Shown here: one piece after another, positions 21,110 through 31,310 of the stretch
Layout of the letters: each line of letters starts with the position of its first letter
Position numbering within the stretch: the first letter of the stretch is position 1
Assembly: GCA_015146655.1 (NCBI GenBank)
Contig: VKHL01000034.1
Location: forward strand, 62,001-126,000
From: Ochromonas danica
Taxonomy: Eukaryota > Sar > Chrysophyceae > Chromulinales > Chromulinaceae
Length of the DNA: 64,000 bases
Direction of reading: 5' to 3'
Position numbers and translations under genes: made by a program
The notes under the pieces: model-generated
Database searches by the model: none
Told to the model about the DNA's origin: nothing
What the model saw: the letters and a program-made list of their open reading frames with translations, nothing else

Positions 21110-22021
21110 ATGATCTCTATTCTTACCGTGATTTCTTCTTTTCTTGCCACCAATTTGGATAACTTGGCCATTGTCATCACTTTATTTGCTCAAGCTGATT
21201 TAAATGAAAATAGAAGAACATCACCCTCTCTACCGCCATCTTCGCCATCACTATCACCAATACGATCATCATCCTTGCCTTATCAAGCAGATGAATCGCC
21301 ATTGGTATTACTTCCTATTCATATCGTGTTAGGACAATATTTGGGTTTTACCATTATCTGTGTCATTAGCTTGATCATTGCTTGGATTGGCTCAGAACTA
21401 TTTCCTGATGGCTATATTGAACTATTAGGCATCTTCCCTTTCTTCTTGGGATGCTGGGAAGTGAGTCAACTTGTAATGTCCTGTTGTACCAACAAGAGAG
21501 AAGAAGTTAGTGGTGGGGCATCGTCGTCTGTACCAATCTATCAGTCAATCCCTGACGAAGAGTCTCTTCATAGTATTTCTACTACTCCTTTTAAAGGTGG
21601 AGGACCAGCTATCAGTCTCAGTGGGAGTGAGTGTCATGAAGGTAGTAGCAGTACTACGACAACCTGTAGGGATGTGCTAACTCGTGCTTGCTCTCCTATC
21701 TTCTCTTTCTTCTTCCATCATAATGTCATCGAAGTAGCTGGGTTATCTTTAGCATGTGGTGGAGATAACGTTGTCATCTATTCTGCTCTATTCTCAACAT
21801 TATCTTCTACTATTGATTACTTCCTTGTCTTGATGATCTTTTACAGTCTGATCTTCCTTTTGTTACTTTTTGCTTATCATTTCATTCATTGTCGTTATGT
21901 AGATCAATGGTTGAAAGACTATGGAGATTGTGTTGTTCCTTTTGTGTGGATTGCTGTAGGGACATATATTCTATCTCAATCGATCCTTTACCAAAGTCTG
22001 CTGTGTCATTATCATCGGTGA
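21110..22021 (+). CDS. CadD-family cadmium resistance transporter
   Basis: 303 aa, intronless, ATG at 21110. CadD (Cad, PF03596) is a six-TM exporter or sequesterer of cadmium known mostly from Gram-positive bacteria and cyanobacteria. Diagnostic pieces: TM1 with ATNLDNLAIVITLFAQ (bacterial form AT..DDL.V), TM2-3 GQYLGFTIICVISLI and YIELLGIFPFFLGCWEV, then after a Ser-rich cytosolic loop (about 125-195) the signature LACGGDNVVIYSALFS (bacterial ANGGDNIGIYVPLF). TM5-6 are at about 240-263 and 280-297. The loop is longer than in bacteria. Intronless, like its divergent neighbour; both may be of bacterial origin by transfer. Confidence 0.87.
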   Translation: MISILTVISSFLATNLDNLAIVITLFAQADLNENRRTSPSLPPSSPSLSPIRSSSLPYQADESPLVLLPIHIVLGQYLGFTIICVISLIIAWIGSELFPDGYIELLGIFPFFLGCWEVSQLVMSCCTNKREEVSGGASSSVPIYQSIPDEESLHSISTTPFKGGGPAISLSGSECHEGSSSTTTTCRDVLTRACSPIFSFFFHHNVIEVAGLSLACGGDNVVIYSALFSTLSSTIDYFLVLMIFYSLIFLLLLFAYHFIHCRYVDQWLKDYGDCVVPFVWIAVGTYILSQSILYQSLLCHYHR

Positions 22022-22579
22022 TGAATATTCTCGTGTTGTTATGAAGTCATTGCTTTAAGAATCATTGCAATTGATGAGTCTATTCTCCTTCATTAACGAC
22101 GAGAAATTCATTCATGGATGACCGGTCAATGAGTGTCAAATGTGGAAACTCATTGTCTGAGGATGCCAACAAGACATAGGCCAAGACATTCTTCGTTTTG
22201 TTTGAATGTGTTAAGAATGATTAAGAAGAGTCAATCAACGAGTGCGAATATCTCTGATCTATCATTCGACTAGTCTAACCACCACTGTATTATAAGCATG
22301 GGGAATTGTTGTTATTAGTTTAATGGTAAAGTGTTTCGATTGAGTCATCATCACAAATTTGTGTTATTTGATGGACGATGATGCTTAGTTATCATTGCGG
22401 CGTTATTAATTTATAGGTTCATCTTCTCTTGCACGTATTTTAAAGATATGGTTTGTAAGAATTGTGGTTAACTATCCAGCATATTATCATCCTGAGAGAG
22501 TGTATATATGAAATAAAGGTGGTGATGATCTGTGAGAATTTTCCAAACTTATCTTACAAAACTTGTAGCGATTATTTTC

Positions 22580-22972
22580 TTAAAAGTAAGGAAATGCTTC
22601 AGTTTGTTCAACCACTACATGACTCAAAACTCGTTCAACAACATCGGTGGTAAGGAACCTAAGTCCCAAGGAGAAGAACATAGGAATACCGATGACATAT
22701 ACAGGCTCATGGATATCTGAAAAGCCATGATAAACCTCATTTATCATGGCTTTGCCACCAATATGAATGTTGATGTAGTCAAAGGGAGCAGATGAGTGCT
22801 TCACAATTCGATGCTGAAGCATACTATGCAATGTTGAAATGTGGACAACAACCTGTGTCCAAGAGAAATGTAGCTGTCGTGAATTTTGCATCTTCCATTT
22901 CTGTTCTCTCATGAAGTAGAAAAGAAGTGTACATGAACATTCGGTTCTTCCTTCCTTTTCTCCCTTGTACAT
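22580..22972 (-). CDS. Possible small protein, unknown
   Basis: 130 codons from the ATG at 22972; the frame is open upstream to 23059 but has no ATG there. The encoded peptide is of mixed composition with a possible membrane stretch near its C-terminal third (PVYVIGIPMFFSLGLRFL). I recognise no family. A perfect 14-bp inverted repeat lies inside it, which makes it less likely to be a normal coding gene. It could be an exon of an undetected gene or chance. Confidence 0.25.
   Translation of the reverse strand: MYKGEKEGRTECSCTLLFYFMREQKWKMQNSRQLHFSWTQVVVHISTLHSMLQHRIVKHSSAPFDYINIHIGGKAMINEVYHGFSDIHEPVYVIGIPMFFSLGLRFLTTDVVERVLSHVVVEQTEAFPYF
22721..22753. repeat. Perfect 14-bp hairpin
   Basis: AAAGCCATGATAAA, five-base loop CCTCA, TTTATCATGGCTTT. 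No mismatch in the stem. It stands alone in the intergenic region and is not at the end of a confirmed gene. Confidence 0.9.
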
Positions 22973-23333
22973 AAAGAACTGTAATTTTATAGGCTGTTTG
23001 TCGACCTTGTAGTAGTCGTCAGGATAAGGAAAAGGTTTTATGATATGAGTGTCTTCCACGGAATGACAAAGGGTAGTTCAAATCACACAGCATTATTACA
23101 GCACGAGACTCCTGAGCAGTAGGAAAAGGTGAACTAATGCCGCAAGAGAAAGAAACTCCACGTGTATAAAAACCAGGCAATCTACGAGAGATAGTCATAC
23201 ATATGAGGATAATAGGAAAGTAACATATGTTATAATTAGATCATGTGTAAGTACTGCATAACAATCGTATACTGTACGAGAGAGAGCACACTTTAACTTA
23301 AGGAATTATGCCATTATCCGTGTTTACATTATT

Positions 23334-23461
23334 CGTATTTCGGGAGTTTCGTTTAGCGCGATTTTCGGGATTTTCGGGATAAAACGCGCAGCTCATCCAA
23401 CAAACCATATGGAAAACGATTTGTTAAACGCGTTTTATCGTCACGAAAATCCCGAAATACG
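23334..23461. repeat. 128-bp nested foldback upstream of LRR gene 1
   Basis: Outer arms CGTATTTCGGGA (23334-23345) and TCCCGAAATACG (23450-23461) are perfectly complementary. Inner arms TTTTCGGGATAAAACGCG (23371-23388) and CGCGTTTTATCGTCACGAAAA (about 23429-23447) pair with a few bulges. The sequence has more CG dinucleotides than its surroundings. No coding sequence. MITE-like or small-RNA precursor-like. Confidence 0.8.
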
Positions 23462-23601
23462 AAAGGCTGGTACGATGAGGCGGAAATGCCTGTGATGAAG
23501 ATCATCGTGTCTGATTATTATCATCTTGTGCTTTTTATTCTTCTGTCAGTCATTATCTCTTACCAAGAGTCTTATAGTATATCAGAAGACACTATAAGAC
23601 C

Positions 23602-25563
23602 ATGTCCAGCAGTAGTAGATCTCGATCTCTACTATTGCAATTACCAAGAGACATTCTTCATAGTGTCTACTCAGAGTGGTTGTCATCATGGCGGGATCTG
23701 TCATGTTTGGATATAGCGTGTGTAGGGAAAGTAGATCGTGAGGCATGGTTGTATTCCTTAAGTGAGTGTAAGATAAGAGAAAGGTTACCTTCTAGCAGGC
23801 TATCTAATCAGTCTATGAGAAAGTGGTATGAGTGGGTCATAATCAGTCATAAAGTGTTTTTAATAGAAATGTTTCCAATACGACTGACGACTGTGTTAAC
23901 TTATCTTACAACACTATTAGTAGTAGTAGATCAGGATCATTATTATGACTATTATTGTACAATGATTCAATCAATAGAGATTGAATATAATAGAATAGGA
24001 TATACTCTAGTTGATCCTACTACTATATTAGAAGAAGAAGAAGAAGAGAGATTAACTTTATTAATAAGAAAATGTATTCATTTAAAAGGAATCAGATTCA
24101 ATGGATCTGAGAAATATAATAAAGTGAATGATTTAGTATTATCTGTATTAAGACAACAAGAAGGGTTAACAACAACATTACCACCTAATAACAATTACTG
24201 TAATTCCTTACCACTACTACAGAGTATTTACATTAATATCCAATCCATCTATTCCATATCAACAGAAGATAGAATTATACAGTTTCTAACAGATCATATC
24301 ATGACTTTACAAGACTGTGAGTTAATTCTAGATGGTGTTAGTGAAGATTGTATGGATAGTATTCTAAGTAGTATTATTCTATCTCCTCTAAAGAGATTAT
24401 GTTTATCAGTTGATCATTTCTCCTGGAAGAAGTTATGGATGTCTTTGTTATCATCTACTAGAGGAGGAGGAGTGTGTTTAGAGACTCTAGAGGTAGAAGG
24501 TGGTGACGATATAATAGATGATACAAGTACTAGTATATACTCTATGAATAACGAAGAAGAAGAAGGAGAAGGTATTTTGTCTATGTTGGGAATGTATTAT
24601 CCTCATTTAAAGAGATTAAGATTGTCACCATCTGTTGTTAATATATCAGATAAGGATAAGATATCATCCATGAAGAAAGTGTCTCAACTCTATGGATTAT
24701 GTTGTAACTTAATCTCTTTTGAATACTCTTCTTTGATTACTATTATTATTAATAATGATAATGATCGAAATGAATTACAATACTCACTGGGTGATGGTGA
24801 TGGTCATTATCATGGTCATCATCATGGTAATGGTAATGGTAATGATGCAAATGATCAATTCTCAAGAGATGAAAAGGAATTGTTTTTGGATTGTTTATGT
24901 CTTGCTATACAAAGAAGTCAATCTAGCAGTAGTAGCAGTGGTAACAGTAGCAAGATATTGACAGTATCCAATCAATCCTTCTGTTATAACTTAATAAGAC
25001 AATATGATGATTGGGTTTTATTCAAGTCCAAACTATCGCCTTATCTCACAGATTTAGTTGGAGTGATGTCAGAATCTATCTTAATTGAAGCAATAAAGGA
25101 ACTTCCTCATTTGCAGAAATTGGATATTAAACTAGATGAAGAGAGGTTTAGTGATTTGTTCTTATCCTGTCTAATAGAGTATGGACAACATAATAGACGA
25201 CTAAAGGCATTGTATATATCTAGTTTGAGATATAGAAGAGCAAAGGAACAATATTGCTTCAGTGATGAGATGATGAGTAAGATGATTAGTAGTTGTACCA
25301 TGTTAGAAGAGTTAATGATACCTAGTGCAGGATATGATAGTATATTAGCAGTGAAGTATCATTCAAGGTTAAGAGAGGTGTATTTGTTTTGTGTGGAGGT
25401 ATGGAAAGAAGAAATGCCAAGCTTGCTTGAACTGGATGAAAGAGAAAGTAAAGAAGAAGAGGAGGAGAAGTCTGCATGGAGAAGATTGCGAAAGGGTGAG
25501 ATAAGAGGGATAGGGTATGTATATAACTATATAGGGACAGAGAAATGTTGGGAATTGTCTTGA
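23602..25563 (+). CDS. LRR protein 1, lineage-specific F-box/LRR-like family
   Basis: 653 aa, intronless, ATG at 23602. The N-terminus after a Ser/Arg run has an F-box-like helix pair: LPRDILHSVYSEW, then LDIACVGKVDREAWL. Next comes the family segment WYEWVIISHKVFLIEMFPIRL. The remainder is leucine-rich repeats of irregular length (for example LTLLIRKCIHLKGIRF, LVGVMSESILIEAIKEL PHLQKLDIKLDEE, MISSCTMLEELMIPSAG), the AMN1/RNI-like kind. It has a low-complexity His/Gly/Asn insert near residue 395 (HYHGHHHGNGNG) and acidic runs. Two relatives occur at 53144-54964 and beyond 62448. A substrate-recognition role in an SCF ubiquitin ligase is the usual function of F-box/LRR proteins, but the F-box here is weak. 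Confidence 0.75.
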   Translation: MSSSSRSRSLLLQLPRDILHSVYSEWLSSWRDLSCLDIACVGKVDREAWLYSLSECKIRERLPSSRLSNQSMRKWYEWVIISHKVFLIEMFPIRLTTVLTYLTTLLVVVDQDHYYDYYCTMIQSIEIEYNRIGYTLVDPTTILEEEEEERLTLLIRKCIHLKGIRFNGSEKYNKVNDLVLSVLRQQEGLTTTLPPNNNYCNSLPLLQSIYINIQSIYSISTEDRIIQFLTDHIMTLQDCELILDGVSEDCMDSILSSIILSPLKRLCLSVDHFSWKKLWMSLLSSTRGGGVCLETLEVEGGDDIIDDTSTSIYSMNNEEEEGEGILSMLGMYYPHLKRLRLSPSVVNISDKDKISSMKKVSQLYGLCCNLISFEYSSLITIIINNDNDRNELQYSLGDGDGHYHGHHHGNGNGNDANDQFSRDEKELFLDCLCLAIQRSQSSSSSSGNSSKILTVSNQSFCYNLIRQYDDWVLFKSKLSPYLTDLVGVMSESILIEAIKELPHLQKLDIKLDEERFSDLFLSCLIEYGQHNRRLKALYISSLRYRRAKEQYCFSDEMMSKMISSCTMLEELMIPSAGYDSILAVKYHSRLREVYLFCVEVWKEEMPSLLELDERESKEEEEEKSAWRRLRKGEIRGIGYVYNYIGTEKCWELS

Positions 25564-26571
25564 TGAAGATTGTTGTGGTGGACTTTGGTTTAGTTTTCTT
25601 GTATTTAGGTTAGTGTGTGTTAAGCTGTTAACATTAACTTCATACTCCAAATCTTCTGTCTGTACCACCAAATCTGCTTCTTCGACAGGGTCATCCACTT
25701 CAATAGTGTTTGTGGGAGATGTTTCAGGATCACCAAAAGAAAAGGAAGAAGTGAAAAGAAACAACATTTCTATTTCAACTTCCTCTCCAAAGATCGAGTA
25801 ATTAATCTCATCATTTTCCATAGCTTTGACCAGTGATATCTGTTGAGATTCAAGCGGTTCTGAGTACAGATTAAGAAAGAGAATTCAATGTTATTTTTGG
25901 AAGGATGTTGTGAAAAACCAAAATTCTGACCGTTTTGTGGATTTTTGTTTCGTCTGACACCCAACACTGCAAATCGTGCAGTAAATCCCGCACGGAAAGC
26001 AATTTTGATCTGAAATGCTCTTTGTTTGATGTAAAATAACTTTTGATGTAATTAATATTACGCTATAATGTAAATTGCCTTTGATTCAGTATCAAAGTAA
26101 GAACACATTTATCAAAAAAAAAGAATTAAAATTGGAATGTTCTTCCAATTTCCAGCAGGAAATTTGGTTTCTATGGAAGGTCCAATTGCAACAGGAATCA
26201 GAATTAACTGGTTGAAGCGCTTAAACCTGACTCTAAACCAATGTATCAAAGGTGTGGTTTTGTACTATGTAGTAGTACAATGTCGCCGTGTTTTTGTTGG
26301 TAACTCAAGGAAATACAAGGAAATGCATGATTAATGGTATCCAATAGCACACGTTTGTCGGGATCTGTTATGATCAAACTGGGTGCTACAGAAGAAGAAG
26401 ACAAGAAGGAACTGGCAAGAAGGATGATGAAGTATAAACAAAACCAATCTACCCTACCCTACCCTATCCTGCTAGTCTAGCTAACTCCAATAGACATGAT
26501 CTTAATTTACCAAACAAATTCATTAATTAGTTAGTGACACAAGAGTGACTGACCTTGTCACCATCAACGAA
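25564..26571. other. Convergent intergenic region
   Basis: 1.0 kb between the 3' ends of LRR gene 1 and the coiled-coil gene. A minus-strand frame from the ATG at 25821 encodes an acidic stretch of about 85 residues and then runs antisense into the LRR gene; it may be the last exon of something unseen, but I do not call it. A short pentamer run (ACCCT/ACCCT/ATCCT) is near 26451-26470. Confidence 0.4.
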
Positions 26572-28593
26572 TTACTTAGCACTTCCATTGCCACTCCTCT
26601 TCGAGCTACTTGCATAGGGTGAGATTCCCATATTGATTGGAGTTGGCATTGTATTGCTACCCCCAACAGTACCTCCTGTTGCTGTAGTAGCAGCATTAGC
26701 CGCAGTAGCGAGAGTATTATCCTTACCATTTAACTTCTTCATTAACTTCGTCTTAAAGGCTTGTAAGTCAATTGGTTTAGAATCATGATCCATATTATTC
26801 CCACTTGTAATAGCATTAGAATTCCCTCCAGGAATGATTGTAGTTGGACCTGTCATTGTACCACCAATACCACCACCTAAAGTGGCTACATTACCACCAC
26901 CTCCACCACTACCCAGAGTACCCATGATATTCTCCATCATGTCTAATGAAGAGAAGAAATCATCATCTACTAGTTCATCAATATCCACTAAAGGTTCTTT
27001 ACGACTCTTTACCATAGGTGTAGCAGGTCCAGGAGTAGGTGATCTTGCACCACCTCCTGTTAATGTATTAATACGATAGATATTACCATCTGGTCCAGGT
27101 GATGTAGCTGTCATAATAATATTATTCATACCATCTCCTCCGCCCATACCATTCTCACCACGTACATTTAAAAGATGTAAATACTCTGTAATAATATCAA
27201 CAGCACGTTGTTCAATACATCCTAAATAATCTAATACATTTGATTCTGTTACACCTTGTGATGTTAATAAAGCAATCTTACTATCAGGACGAGCACCTGA
27301 TGTTGACCAACGTTGTGATGATTTATTCACTTGTGATCCTTTTGCATCCATTTGATCACATTGTAATTTGAAAAATACAGATGAAACTTTCTTACTAATT
27401 TGTGAAATACTTTCTTGTTGAATAATATTTTCTTCAACAAGTTCTTTTGTTGTATCAATTGTTGTTTTAAGACGTTCTTGTAATGTTTCAATAACAGAAC
27501 GACGTTGTGCATCTTGATCTTGTTGATCAGCACGAAATTTAGCAATTGCTTCTTCTGTTTCTAATGTTGTTTCTTTAGTATGATCAATCTCTGTATTAAC
27601 AGATTGAATAAAGTTATATAAAGAAAACATTTCTTCTTCATGATCCATATAGTTTGATAACATTTCATCTAAACTATCAACATTTGTCATTTTCTTTAAT
27701 TGTTCAAACATACTTTCATAGGTTGCAATTTTTTCTCTTAATTCAGTTAAAGAAGATTGTTCAGATTGCATAAATGATGTTAATGAACCAACTTTCTTTG
27801 CCATTTCAACTTCTTCTTCTAATGTTAAATCACTAGCAATAGCATTTAAATCCATCCCTAGACTATTATTATCAATAATACCATTACCACCTCCATTAGC
27901 ATTGCCATTATTATTACTATTATTACCTCCTTTAGCAAGAGATAGACCAGCACGATCAGCTTTACGTTCTTGTAATAAAGCATTTTCTAATGCTTCATTT
28001 TGTTCAGTTATAAATCTTCCCATTTCTTCATATTCTTCTTGAAATTTACTTTGTTCTTCTTGATGACAACGTTCTAAATTATCTTTTTTCTCTAAGATAC
28101 GATCACGTTCTTCCATTACTTTTGTTGCTTCATTTAAATGATTTTCAATATCATGTTTTGTTTGTATTAAAATATCTTCAAATCGATGATGTGCTGCATC
28201 TGTTTGCATACGTAATAAACGATAATGATTTATTGTATCTTTCATATGTTTAACATGATTTTGTATCTCACTTTTACGTTGTAATAATGTATTTAATTTT
28301 GCTTCTAAAATATGTAATGTCTTAATTGTAACATTTTGTGCTTCTTTACCAATATTAATACCATCAGCACGTGTATAAGCAGGATTTGGTGTTAAGACAT
28401 GAATATTCATAACATCGATAGCTGATTGTTTGGCTTTATTACGATATTTCTGTGTTTCATTAAGAATATAGAAGATAGCTTCTTGTAGATCAGCTTGTCT
28501 CTTTTTCTCAATTAGAGATAATCGAGTATATTTATCACCTTTCCCTTGTAAACTACCCAATGAATCAGCGGTACTTTGTTCACCTACACTCAT
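26572..28593 (-). CDS. Coiled-coil protein, outer dynein arm docking complex type (ODA1/CCDC63/CCDC114)
   Basis: 673 aa, intronless, ATG at 28593. Residues about 25-450 are almost all coiled-coil. The segment NVTIKTLHILEAKLNTLL, followed by a stretch with HYRLLR, sits where ODA1/CCDC114-family proteins have their conserved leucine-heptad core and the LR..R segment. Later blocks (FITEQNEALENALLQERK, LEEEVEMAKKV, FEQLKKMTNVDSLDEMLSNYMDHEEEMFSLYNFI) fit the EE-MFxLFNYI-type motif seen in docking-complex DC2. The C-terminus is low in complexity (Gly/Asn/Thr) with a motif DIDELVDDDFFSSLDMMENIMG. Family known to anchor outer dynein arms to axonemal doublets. The assignment to the superfamily is good; the exact paralogue (CCDC63, CCDC114 or CCDC151) is not certain. 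Confidence 0.65.
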   Translation of the reverse strand: MSVGEQSTADSLGSLQGKGDKYTRLSLIEKKRQADLQEAIFYILNETQKYRNKAKQSAIDVMNIHVLTPNPAYTRADGINIGKEAQNVTIKTLHILEAKLNTLLQRKSEIQNHVKHMKDTINHYRLLRMQTDAAHHRFEDILIQTKHDIENHLNEATKVMEERDRILEKKDNLERCHQEEQSKFQEEYEEMGRFITEQNEALENALLQERKADRAGLSLAKGGNNSNNNGNANGGGNGIIDNNSLGMDLNAIASDLTLEEEVEMAKKVGSLTSFMQSEQSSLTELREKIATYESMFEQLKKMTNVDSLDEMLSNYMDHEEEMFSLYNFIQSVNTEIDHTKETTLETEEAIAKFRADQQDQDAQRRSVIETLQERLKTTIDTTKELVEENIIQQESISQISKKVSSVFFKLQCDQMDAKGSQVNKSSQRWSTSGARPDSKIALLTSQGVTESNVLDYLGCIEQRAVDIITEYLHLLNVRGENGMGGGDGMNNIIMTATSPGPDGNIYRINTLTGGGARSPTPGPATPMVKSRKEPLVDIDELVDDDFFSSLDMMENIMGTLGSGGGGGNVATLGGGIGGTMTGPTTIIPGGNSNAITSGNNMDHDSKPIDLQAFKTKLMKKLNGKDNTLATAANAATTATGGTVGGSNTMPTPINMGISPYASSSKRSGNGSAK

Positions 28594-29464
28594 TTTCTAT
28601 TATAGTAAGGATGACGATAATTGCAGGGTTTCTATTGGAATGTGTGTTTTTCTCCTTTCTTTTGGATGACCGTTGTTTGGATGAGATTCGAAACAACAAA
28701 TATGTTTTTGGTATGATCTGATATAATATGACACTATGAGAGAAAACAAGAGATAGTAATCACTTTATATAGACCTATCTATCTTTCTATCTCACCAGCC
28801 TCTCTTCAGGTTATTTGTTGTTTGTTTGCCAACAAGTCGTCAAAATGAACAAAAACAACGGGTCGTTTCATCTCTTGAAAAGTCTATATTTACGATTTAT
28901 AACTTGAAAAAGCCTCAAAACGGCAAAAACAACGCAAAAAACAGCACAGGTAGTTTCACCTCAAAATCGTTCAACTGTGTTTTTCTGTGGACTACCTCTA
29001 CTATACTTTGTTGGTTTAATATCATCAGGTCTACATGCTATCAGTGTCTGAAGGGTTCTTGTAACAACTGTCATTATCACTGTCACAGCTCAGCTCTTTT
29101 CTGATTGTCAACATTTGGGTTAACCAACGAGTTCTAATAGTCGCCTAACAACAAAACAATAATGAGAATAACAAGACAGTAAAGATAAGCTGGTTAGTGT
29201 AGATCTATTACTCTATCCTCTGCTGCTATTGGCTGACTTCCCTATTATAAACCCTCATAATATGATAGCTATCAGTCAATTCTAATTCAATAAAACCCTC
29301 CAACCCTGACAGTAAGTCATATTGACCGTTCATTCGTTATTCATGCGTTAGTCAGCAGAAGAAGACCAGACATCCTCCTCCTTCCCATACATCAAATTCT
29401 ATGCCATTATCATATCCTAACCCCATTGCTTGTCATCACTTACTGGTCAGAAACTAAAGAGGAG
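28594..29464. promoter_or_regulatory. Divergent upstream region, coiled-coil gene and GT31
   Basis: 870 bp between two outward genes. No coding sequence is supported; an ORF at 28826-29104 starts with TTG and has no homology. A TATAATATGA-like AT-rich stretch is near 28720, and TATTATAAACC near 29243. A 19-codon uORF (29401-29457) ends seven bases before the GT31 ATG. Confidence 0.45.
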
Positions 29465-30991
29465 ATGACTAGATTGCTCTGTGCTAGACTGTCACTACTC
29501 CTTGTTGTTGTTCTTGTTGTGGTTGCAATTATAGTCTGTTGGCAGTGGCTACAGCCTTCTTGGTTTTCTCCTGCTCGGGTAGTAGTCGCATGGAACCAAC
29601 AAGAATCATTCTTACATCAGGAAAAGGAACATCAAAAATATCATCATCATCTTCATCATCTTCCAGACAACCCGTCCATCGAGAGAGAACATGTCGTCTT
29701 CTTGGCTAGTCGACGTCGTCTTGAAGAAGCAGTTCGACCAAGTCAACAACGACCATCACATCATCATCGTCATCATTATCATCTCCATCTTAATGATAGC
29801 ACTGCTCCTTCACCTCCTCTTTCCTTACCTCCACTATCCTGGGTTGTTAACAGGGAGGAAGAGGTTGATGGTCTGAAGAATGATGATGTCGTAGTGTTTA
29901 TTAGTTCTACGACACTTGGAAATGATCACTACCTCTGGGACAGGTCAGACTAACCCTAATCTTAAATGACACGATATGAGATGATTGTTATAGTTGACGA
30001 CTGTGCTGTGGATTGTCCTAAATAGAATCATACCTAGTGCTCGTACTTGGATGCCATTCTTCCATCATGTCTTTGTAATAGTTGAAGATAACTTTCTCAT
30101 TCGATATGCTTTACGACTTTGTCATTGGACAAACTATCCATCTTATACTGTCTTCTCTTGTCCAAATGAACCAAACTATCTTCTAACAAGGAAATGTACA
30201 AATGATTATTATGGGGGACATGGTCTTTGTTGTAAGATTGATGCTGCTTTGGACTTCTTGATCAATGAAGAACATGATCTCTATCAACATGTTCGTTATC
30301 TTCTTGAAGGTGATGATGATACTTACTTCCGTGGTGATCAAGTTTTACGTTGGTTAGCTGCTGTTGAACGATCAGGTCTTTCAGATCTTTATCCTTTAAT
30401 AGCTAATGCTGATCGATCATCTCGACCAGATAATGGTGGTGTCTGGCATATTGAAGGATGTCAAGAAATCCATACCAATGGTTGGTATCAACCATTCATG
30501 ATGAACAAGTTAGCCTTGGATCGTCTTCAAATACCCAGTCGTGCGTATGGATTGAGAGATACTTGTCTTGCCTTTGAAGTCTCTCAAGATGTGGGCATAG
30601 GTCCCTATGCCTGGATGATGGAATTCGTTCATATTCTCTTCCCTGGTGTGGAGATCAATCCTCGTCATCTTGGATCAGCAATCTTTCGATCTGATCTCAT
30701 GGTCCTTCATTGTGTTCGTCATGATCTAATTGATCATTGTGATCGACCTGAATCATGGCCACTGTCGCTACGCTATCGTCAAGATGTGGTAGTGGGATGT
30801 GGGAATATGGAAGTTGCTAATCCTCGTCATAATGCCACATCTCATTCTGCGGACATGTATGATGCTCATCGATATTTCTCACAACATGGTCAACCCTTAG
30901 TATTTACTCAACATGGTGTGAATGAGTTTATGATGATGTCTGTTGTCTTACTTGATGGTGAAGGAGAAGAAGACGAAGAAGATCCAGCTTC

Positions 30992-31051
<60 letters not shown>

Positions 31052-31310
31052 GCATCCTCATCAGCATCATCAACATCGTAGTGGTAGACGCAAAATCAAA
31101 GCTATCCTATCTACTCAGGCTGCTGGGAATAGTAGTGGAGAAGGGGATCATCATCATCATCCTGTCCATTATCGATTAATCCCTTCTTTCAATCCATTGA
31201 AAGGTTTCCGTCAAACTTCCTTTGCTCGTATCTATAATGTAACGAAGGATTGGCATGTATTTCGTCCTGAGAATTGTGAACCACCTGGTCAGATTGAACG
31301 CCATCATTAG
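29465..31310 (+). CDS. GT31 Fringe/C1GalT-like glycosyltransferase (2 exons)
   Basis: Exons 29465-29943 and 30026-31310, 82-bp intron, phase 2; 587 aa. I choose the acceptor at 30024-30025 because it gives HYLWDR|IIPSARTWMPFF without a stop. Residues 1-25 form a type II signal anchor (Leu/Val-rich), then a Ser/His-rich stem to about 135. The catalytic domain contains VFVIVEDN, a Cys-rich region with CTNDYYGGHGLCCK, and EGDDDTYFRGDQVL, which is the DxD metal-binding motif of GT31. Later comes GGVWHIEGCQEI and a loop RAYGLRDTCLAFEVSQDVGIG, in line with Fringe-type enzymes. Near residue 480 there is a run of about 22 Gln from pure CAA/CAG repeats (30988-31050). Acts in the Golgi on glycoproteins; sugar unknown. 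Confidence 0.82.

Larger units (their letters stand above)
22022..23601. other. Intergenic region with hairpins and a weak ORF
   Basis: 1.6 kb between the CadD-like gene and LRR gene 1. The first 500 bp show nothing clear. A minus-strand ORF (22580-22972) and two hairpins (22721-22753 and 23334-23461) are listed separately. The start of the LRR gene follows 140 bp after the second hairpin. Confidence 0.5.

Noticed and set aside
25369-25821. Minus-strand ORF antisense to the 3' end of LRR gene 1
   Set aside because: The first 85 residues look plausible, but the rest is antisense to a strong gene. No homology or splice evidence.
29994-30025. Exon start at the TTG-led frame at 29994 for GT31
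   Set aside because: Splicing at 29991-29993 puts exon 1 out of frame and meets a stop; the acceptor at 30024-30025 gives a clean join.
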